In this document: piece after piece, positions 62,883 through 64,000 of the stretch
Position numbering within the stretch: position 1 is the first letter of the stretch
Layout of the letters: each line of letters opens with the position of its first letter
Assembly: GCF_004745635.1 (NCBI RefSeq)
Contig: NZ_SRLB01000024.1
Location: 1 to 64,000 of the forward strand
Direction of reading: 5' to 3'
Source of the DNA: Methylobacterium nonmethylotrophicum
Lineage (GTDB): Bacteria > Pseudomonadota > Alphaproteobacteria > Rhizobiales > Beijerinckiaceae
Length of the DNA: 64,000 bases
Made by a program: the position numbers and the translations under genes
Notes under the pieces: model-generated
Told to the model about the DNA's origin: nothing
The model's input: only the letters and a program-made list of their open reading frames with translations
The model's database searches: none

Positions 62883-62910
62883 CAGGTGGTTAGCCAGTGC
62901 TAACCACCTG
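62883..62910. repeat. Palindrome beside attR (putative arm site)
   Basis: A perfect 11-bp inverted repeat (caggtggttag/ctaaccacctg) with a 6-base loop lies 22 bp inside attR. It includes the 13-mer ggttagccagtgc (62888-62900), the reverse complement of 29131-29143 near attL. Confidence 0.6.
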
Positions 62911-62932
62911 AAAAATAGATCTTATTACACTT

Positions 62933-62948
62933 CCTCCCTCTCCGCCAG
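62933..62948. other. attR: right attachment core of the genomic island
   Basis: Exact 16-bp copy (cctccctctccgccag) of the tRNA-Ser 3' end at 29076-29091. The rest of the tRNA gene is absent here, so this is the duplicated target left by integration. Confidence 0.88.
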
Positions 62949-63034
62949 AAATTCTTCCAAGACACCCATTTCAATGAGTTTTTGAAGAGGCCAGGGTTCG
63001 TGCCCCGGCCTCCGCCCCTCCGCGGGGGCTTACT

Positions 63035-63322
63035 TCAGCGCCGACCGAACGGAGTGTCAGAAGGCGGGGCCATCGGGCCCCGGTCCGCGACCCGGATGTC
63101 GCTGGCGAACTGGCGGAACGCCTGCACCAGGCCCCACGCAGGGCTTGCGAGGTTTTCTGGAAGGGCGTGCTCGTGAAGCACGCCGGGGAGCAGATCCACC
63201 GGCACCGGCCGTTTGATCTCTCCACGCTCGATCTGACCGACAATCTTCCTTGTCATGATGATCAAGGAGGGCACGTCCTTCCCATGCAGTCCATCGACCA
63301 CACCGCCGCCCTCTCTCTTCAT
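63035..63322 (-). CDS. Small hypothetical protein
   Basis: 95 residues. The sequence (PSLIIMTRKIVGQIERGEIK, then LASPAWGLVQAFRQFASDIR) looks like a folded helical protein, and a GC hairpin follows the stop. No family is recognised. It starts 8 bp after the remnant gene at 63331, which suggests one transcription unit. Confidence 0.45.
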   Translation of the reverse strand: MKREGGGVVDGLHGKDVPSLIIMTRKIVGQIERGEIKRPVPVDLLPGVLHEHALPENLASPAWGLVQAFRQFASDIRVADRGPMAPPSDTPFGRR

Positions 63323-63330
63323 TACTTGCG

Positions 63331-63680
63331 TCAGATTGCCGACGGAACAATCTCCCTCCGACCCTTTAGTTTTGCAGGATCGCAGGCATGGTCAAGCGCA
63401 AGACTCAATACGTTCTCACCAACATTATCTGACATCCGCTGAGCCGCGCGTCTGTCCGGCGGCATCACCTGGCGGACCTGCTCCATGGTGAGGTGCCGCC
63501 GCCGGGCGATGTTCTGCGGCGGGACGTCGCCTGGATCGACCGTGAGGCGAACGGCCGGGGCACGCGGTTGGGGTGGGAGCTCTGGTCGCGCGGCACCTGC
63601 AGGGTGACATAGGCCGCGGGCTCCTCAGCCGGGAGGTTGCGGTCGAGTAGCTCGGCCACGATCCTGGGACACGATCCGCG
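63331..63680 (-). pseudogene. Probable frameshifted gene downstream of the SRAP gene
   Basis: One frame reads RIVAELLDRNLPAEEPAAYV then TLQVPRDQ. A second frame carries on with ELPPQPRAPAVRLTVDPGDV, then NIARRRHLTMEQVRQVMPP, and stops at 63331. The two pieces join near 63575 if about two bases are removed. No family is recognised. A sequencing error cannot be excluded. Confidence 0.4.
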
Positions 63681-63694
63681 GGAACGCGCCCCCT

Positions 63695-64000
63695 TCAGAA
63701 CAACGACCCCTGCGCCTCCGTCTTCCGCTCCGGCGGCGGGGGAGCCGGTGCGTCCTCGTCCGGCCGCAGCAAACCCGCATCGTCGTTGCGCACGTCGTTC
63801 ACCCGCCGGCTCGCCGGGGCGAGATCCAGCCAGTCCTCCGGAGCCGGGCGGCACAGGGCGCTCGCCTGTCCGGCATCGACGTCCCGCATGTCGAGCCAGC
63901 GGTCGACCCCCTCCGGCGACAGGATCGCCGGCATGCGCTCGTGGATGGCGGCCAGGAGCCCGTTGGCGCCGCAGGTGACGATCGCCGCGGTGTCGATCTC
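63695..64000 (-). CDS. SOS response-associated peptidase (SRAP, YedK/HMCES family), 3' part
   Basis: Only the C-terminal 101 residues are inside the window. The SRAP signature HERMPAILSPEGVDRWLD is clear, preceded by AAIVTCGANGLLAAI. SRAP proteins crosslink to abasic sites in single-stranded DNA through an N-terminal cysteine, which lies outside the window. The Pro/Glu-rich tail ends in AQGSLF. Confidence 0.88.
   Translation of the reverse strand, partial: EIDTAAIVTCGANGLLAAIHERMPAILSPEGVDRWLDMRDVDAGQASALCRPAPEDWLDLAPASRRVNDVRNDDAGLLRPDEDAPAPPPPERKTEAQGSLF

Larger units (their letters stand above)
62096..62932. other. Non-coding right end of the island
   Basis: About 840 bases without a convincing gene. 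It contains the second copy of the diverged repeat (62496-62612) and the mirrored integrase-type sites close to attR. Open frames such as 62233-62649 are low-complexity and have no family signature. Confidence 0.4.

Noticed and set aside
1..64000. CRISPR arrays, rRNA genes and complete insertion sequences
   Set aside because: No regularly spaced 25-40 base repeats, no rRNA signature and no intact transposase were seen.

Overview
The window is a high-GC bacterial chromosome segment. Its DUF2125 and DUF2244 proteins, Omp25-like barrel, HWE-type sensor kinase, fasciclin/ECF modules and codon usage suggest an alphaproteobacterium of the order Hyphomicrobiales, most likely a Methylobacterium relative. 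This assignment is inferred from gene content only.

Left chromosome arm (1-29090). This part holds a lone FAD/NAD(P)-binding protein and an Lrp/AsnC regulator. A leftward catabolic cluster follows (HAD type II hydrolase, cupin, two aldehyde dehydrogenases, GNAT), divergent from a D-2-hydroxyacid dehydrogenase. Next come recD2, a DUF2244 protein and nth, then a rightward heavy-metal efflux cluster (His-rich exported protein, RND adaptor, CusA/CzcA-type pump, small His-containing periplasmic protein, DUF305 protein). The arm continues with an inositol-monophosphatase family enzyme, a DapA-like aldolase, nudC, a chemotaxis receptor, HIT, universal stress protein, an MFS exporter, ChaC-like and DUF2125 proteins, and ends in a tRNA-Ser(CGA) gene.

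Genomic island (29076-62948, about 33.9 kb). The last bases of the tRNA-Ser gene plus the next base (16 bp) recur at 62933-62948, and a tyrosine integrase overlapping an AlpA-like regulator sits just inside the left copy. The island carries five blocks. (a) A lower-GC replication block has a primase-polymerase/helicase and iteron-like repeats. (b) A compact operon encodes a TIGR04255 protein, two unknown proteins, a Panacea-like protein and a proteasome-beta-like Ntn hydrolase. (c) A serine recombinase. (d) A large envelope-stress block has two ECF sigma/anti-sigma pairs, DUF4394 and fasciclin proteins, an outer-membrane barrel, a very Met-rich secreted peptide, a cytochrome b and a YedY/MsrP-like molybdoenzyme, followed by a sensor kinase/response regulator pair. 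(e) A tightly overlapping nikABCDE-nikR-TonB receptor operon is followed by a divergent phosphodiesterase.

Right arm (62949-64000). It holds a small unknown gene, a probable frameshifted gene and the 3' end of a YedK/HMCES-type (SRAP) gene cut by the window edge.

The most interesting points are: a Met-rich peptide plus molybdenum reductase plus cytochrome b next to ECF/anti-sigma genes, resembling the MrpX/YedY1 reactive-chlorine sink described in Azospira; the undescribed operon ending in an Ntn hydrolase with a T1/D17-like N-terminus; and a NikR homologue that lacks three of the four nickel ligands.
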